Assembly (NCBI GenBank): GCA_037176905.1
Contig: JBBBWG010032952.1
Location: 20,651 to 40,750 of the forward strand
Direction of reading: 5' to 3'
DNA from: Azolla pinnata
Lineage: Eukaryota > Streptophyta > Polypodiopsida > Salviniales > Salviniaceae
DNA: 20,100 nucleotides
Under the pieces are notes generated by a model that was not told the origin of the DNA, did not search any database, and saw nothing but the letters and a program-made list of their open reading frames with translations. A program made the position numbers and the translations under genes. Shown in pieces: positions 18,070 through 20,100 of the stretch. How positions within the stretch are numbered: the first letter of the stretch is position 1; each line of letters begins with the position of its first letter.

Positions 18070-18570
18070 TGTGGAACGGGGGCCCAATGTGAAGAAGATT
18101 GATCCGAGAATCATTCCTTGTGATGGGCAATTCGATTTTGATTTTTATGGCATTGATATGTTTGGAGACAATCAGCTAGCCATTGGCATTTTTGCGGTGG
18201 ACCTATATAGAACCAGTTTACCAACAATTTGTGGGGCTCGCGCCGAACTTTGCGGTGTGAATGCTACCATAGTTGGTGTTATTGGTTTAAAGAAAGGAAC
18301 CAGTTTTAGCACCAGCAATCCAATATACCCAGATCCATTCCTCCGGCGATTATAGTAGCATGGTGTGTGGAAGAGCAGTTGCTCCAACGAAAAGCAGCGA
18401 AATTGCAGTTGACTATAGAGTCTATATGTATGAATTGGATAAGAGTTTCATATGCAAAATGGCTCTGCATTGCTTGAAGAAGCAGCTCCGATCGTAAACC
18501 TGGTGATTATTTCCGAGAATAATGCATGATAGCACGCTCCTATGAGCAAACCATTATTATGCATGCAACA
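18070..18570 (-). mobile_element. Putative 5' LTR of a Copia-like retrotransposon remnant
   Basis: The left boundary (TGTGGAAC on +, TTCCACA on the minus strand) is fixed by the adjacent primer binding site. The proposed right boundary, GCATGCAACA at 18561-18570, would make the LTR start TGTTGCATGC on the minus strand, giving TG...CA ends and ~501 bp. CTATATAGG (minus strand, 18210-18202) would be the LTR TATA box, leaving ~110 bp of R-U5, a normal layout. No second LTR or target-site duplication is seen. The 95-codon + frame at 18071-18355 lies within it and is taken as chance. Confidence 0.5.
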
Positions 18571-19024
18571 TCTGCATTTTGAAAACTCCCTACCTTATAA
18601 GCCTCTTTACAAGTTACCAGTGCTTCGTTTAGATGCGAATCTAGTGAAATCCACGTGCAACGGAATGCATCCTTTCGAGTACTTACATCGTGCCTCTTTT
18701 TTTTCTGATGCGTACAATGGTCCGAATGGCGATGGATCTTGGGGATGGATTGATTCGTATCCCAGACTTGGGACATGTTGGAACAATCCAAGTCGCAGCG
18801 AATGGTCCATCAAAAAAGAAATGGCGTCGACGAGAACTCTCATTCCTTAAACAACAAACGGATTGTCACAAACATGTGAAAATGCCGGGGCTTTTACCGA
18901 TGGCCTTCGTCGCTATAGTCGATGATGAGTTTAGCCAATCGATCATATTTTACGATGACGGTATGTGAATATTGAACGGATATGTGTATTGTGAAACCGA
19001 TGTATCGATCTCTGAAGGTCGTAC
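18571..19024. other. Spacer with no recognisable gene
   Basis: Short overlapping frames on both strands (around 18540-18968) have no recognisable motifs, and no repeats were seen. Possibly further transposon debris. Confidence 0.4.
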
Positions 19025-19061
19025 GAAACTTCTGGAAAGCTCTACGAGTTTTGGAACTTTC
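19025..19061. promoter_or_regulatory. Isolated heat-shock elements
   Basis: GAAACTTCTGGAA at 19025-19037 fits the three-module heat-shock-factor site GAAnnTTCnnGAA exactly. A two-module site, GAACTTTC, follows at 19054-19061. They lie ~440 bp left of the main array and share its site type but not its sequence, so they are not just another repeat copy. Confidence 0.5.
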
Positions 19062-19498
19062 AAAAATCTCCGGATCTCAGCATTGCAGAGGCCACAGGCT
19101 TCTTCTGTAACAAAGAGAAGGAGTTTGTTCGCACTGATTCTACTCGAGGCGAAGAGTGCCAATCGCGGAATCGTAAGCTCGGCTTCCGCCCATATCGTTT
19201 GCGTCTCAATCTCTAGTCGCTTGGCCTAGCTCTGCTCCAGTCTGCTCGCGACACAGATGGGGAGCTTCGTGCCCTCAATCGATTTAAAAGGTTCGAGACC
19301 GATCGATCCAAAAAAGCTTGACGGAGAGCCCCATCAGAACATCGTCGCGAAGCCAGCGTTGTGTCGCAACCCATCAATCCACTCTTCCGATCCCAGCCCG
19401 ATTCCGATCGCGACCGAAGCGCACTGCTGTACGGTTTCGCATCATCGGACGCGATCCATCAGCATTGCTATGAGTTGTCTGGGCTCCCGAAAGGATCG

Positions 19499-19676
19499 AG
19501 AGGCTTCCGGAAGGGTCGGGAGGCTTCCGGGAGGGCCGAGAAGCTTCCGGAAGGGTCGAGAAGCTTCCGGAAGGGTCGGGAGGCTTCCGGAGGGCCGAGA
19601 AGCTTCCGGAAGGGTCGAGAAGCTTCCGGAAGGGTCGAGAAGCTTCCGGAAGGGTCGAGAAGCTTCTAGAAGCTTC
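19499..19676. repeat. 20-bp tandem repeat forming a heat-shock-element array
   Basis: About 8.5 copies of GAAGCTTCCGGAAGGGTCGA start at 19500, 19520, 19540, 19560, 19580, 19599, 19619, 19639 and 19659 (one unit is 19 bp). Units at 19540, 19560, 19599, 19619 and 19639 each contain a perfect GAAnnTTCnnGAA site. The last, 19659-19676, is a four-module GAA-TTC-GAA-TTC site containing TTCTAGAA. The copies at 19500, 19520 and 19580 have GAG in place of the first GAA, and some lose the third module. The repeat keeps several reading frames open, but 20 bp is not a codon multiple, so a coding role is unlikely. Confidence 0.92.
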
Positions 19677-19701
19677 CGACCGGGACGTGCTGTGTGGGTC
19701 G

Positions 19702-19765
19702 CACGTGTGGACACGTGAAGCTTGATGAATGGGAACCACAGATTTATTGCTACATGCCACACGTG
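19702..19765. promoter_or_regulatory. Cluster of three CACGTG boxes (G-box/ABRE)
   Basis: CACGTG occurs at 19702-19707, 19712-19717 and 19760-19765. The first two are exactly 10 bp apart, one helical turn, and a further ACGTG core lies at 19685-19689. ACACGTG contexts match bZIP (ABA/stress) and bHLH/PIF sites. They directly follow the heat-shock-element array. Confidence 0.6.
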
Positions 19766-19794
19766 CTTTTTGTGTGTGTGTTCCCCTGTTTCCT

Positions 19795-20020
19795 TCTTCC
19801 TTCTTCCTTCTTTCTTCTTCTTCTTCTTCTTCTTCTTCTGCTACGTGGGCATCGTCTTCTCCGGCCATGGCGATCGATCATCTCTGACACAGAGCTTCAT
19901 CGAGCTCGTGGAAATGCTGTAACTCCCTCCATTTCTGCAGAGAACAGCAGCTCCCTCCCCCACTGAACTCCCCCCGCCATCGCCATCGCCATCGCCATCG
20001 CCATCGCTATCGCCCGGGCC

Positions 20021-20081
<61 letters not shown>

Positions 20082-20100
20082 ATCCTGATCCTCCTGCTCC
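19795..20100 (+). promoter_or_regulatory. Probable promoter/5' leader of a gene beyond the right edge
   Basis: A (CTT)n pyrimidine tract (about 19795-19840), a (CGCCAT)n tract (about 19975-20010) and a long (GA)n tract (about 20021-20076) follow each other, as in plant core promoters and 5' leaders. ATG 19867 opens only six codons (MAIDHL), so it is at best a short upstream ORF. No main coding start lies within the window. Confidence 0.45.
20021..20076. repeat. (GA)n microsatellite
   Basis: An almost uninterrupted AG dinucleotide run, with one AAA interruption near its start. GA/CT tracts near plant start sites are bound by GAGA-binding (BBR/BPC) factors. Confidence 0.95.

Noticed and set aside
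18071..18355. 94-aa + strand ORF
   Set aside because: It lies inside the putative LTR, antisense to it, with no recognisable domain.
19257..19718. 153-codon ORF (MGSFVPSIDLKG...) and overlapping frames rich in REASGR/KLPEG repeats
   Set aside because: They arise because the 20-bp repeat has few stops in any frame. The unit is not a multiple of three, so the peptide pattern rotates between frames, and the upstream part resembles no protein.
1..20100. CRISPR arrays, tRNA or rRNA genes, bacterial-type operons, viral insertions
   Set aside because: None seen: the direct repeats are tandem without unique spacers, no tRNA A/B-box pattern was noticed, and all recognisable genes are plant nuclear.

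Overview
This is nuclear DNA of a land plant. Its protein genes are spliced with GT-AG introns, it encodes plastid and secretory proteins of plant type, it carries Arabidopsis-type (AAACCCT)n repeats, and it has two large intronless PLS-type pentatricopeptide-repeat (PPR) genes. The sparse layout, with long repeat-rich spacers, a Copia-like LTR relic and decaying PPR copies, would suit a fern or another seed-free vascular plant. The species is an inference; nothing here proves it.

Layout, left to right. (1) 53-2542, + strand: a five-exon GDSL esterase/lipase gene of 399 codons. All four introns contain tandem repeats of different kinds: an ~80-bp minisatellite, telomere-type repeats, a GATCA microsatellite, and a ~62-bp repeat aligned on the last splice acceptor. 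(2) 4339-6318, - strand: a six-exon secretory-pathway cyclophilin of 208 aa, convergent with the lipase. (3) 6731-7468, + strand: an intronless plastid type II peroxiredoxin (PrxIIE-like, 245 aa), head-to-head with the cyclophilin across 412 bp. (4) 9355-10347, + strand: an unrecognised 330-aa protein with an N-terminal membrane region and five tandem EPDPDL repeats. (5) 10446-11290: a tandem array whose core is a higher-order 53+63 bp dimer with a constant 116-bp period. (6) 13433-14725, - strand: a PPR ORF that stops abruptly inside a repeat triad. (7) 15523-17526, + strand: a second PPR ORF, divergent from the first, with regular ~100-aa PLS triads; its E domain runs into a frameshift, and decayed E+/DYW-like sequence continues past the stop. 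(8) ~18055-18570: a minus-oriented Copia-like primer binding site and LTR. (9) 19025-20100: what looks like a stress promoter, with a 20-bp tandem repeat that forms an array of canonical heat-shock elements, three CACGTG boxes, and then the microsatellites of a probable 5' leader whose gene lies beyond the right edge.

The genes form no operon or pathway. Cyclophilin (protein folding) and peroxiredoxin (peroxide removal) are both proteostasis or stress genes on one shared promoter region, which makes co-regulation plausible. The most striking non-coding signal is the heat-shock-element array at the right end. I found no CRISPR array, tRNA or rRNA gene, and no complete mobile element. Exon borders were derived by hand from splice consensus, reading phase and family conservation.
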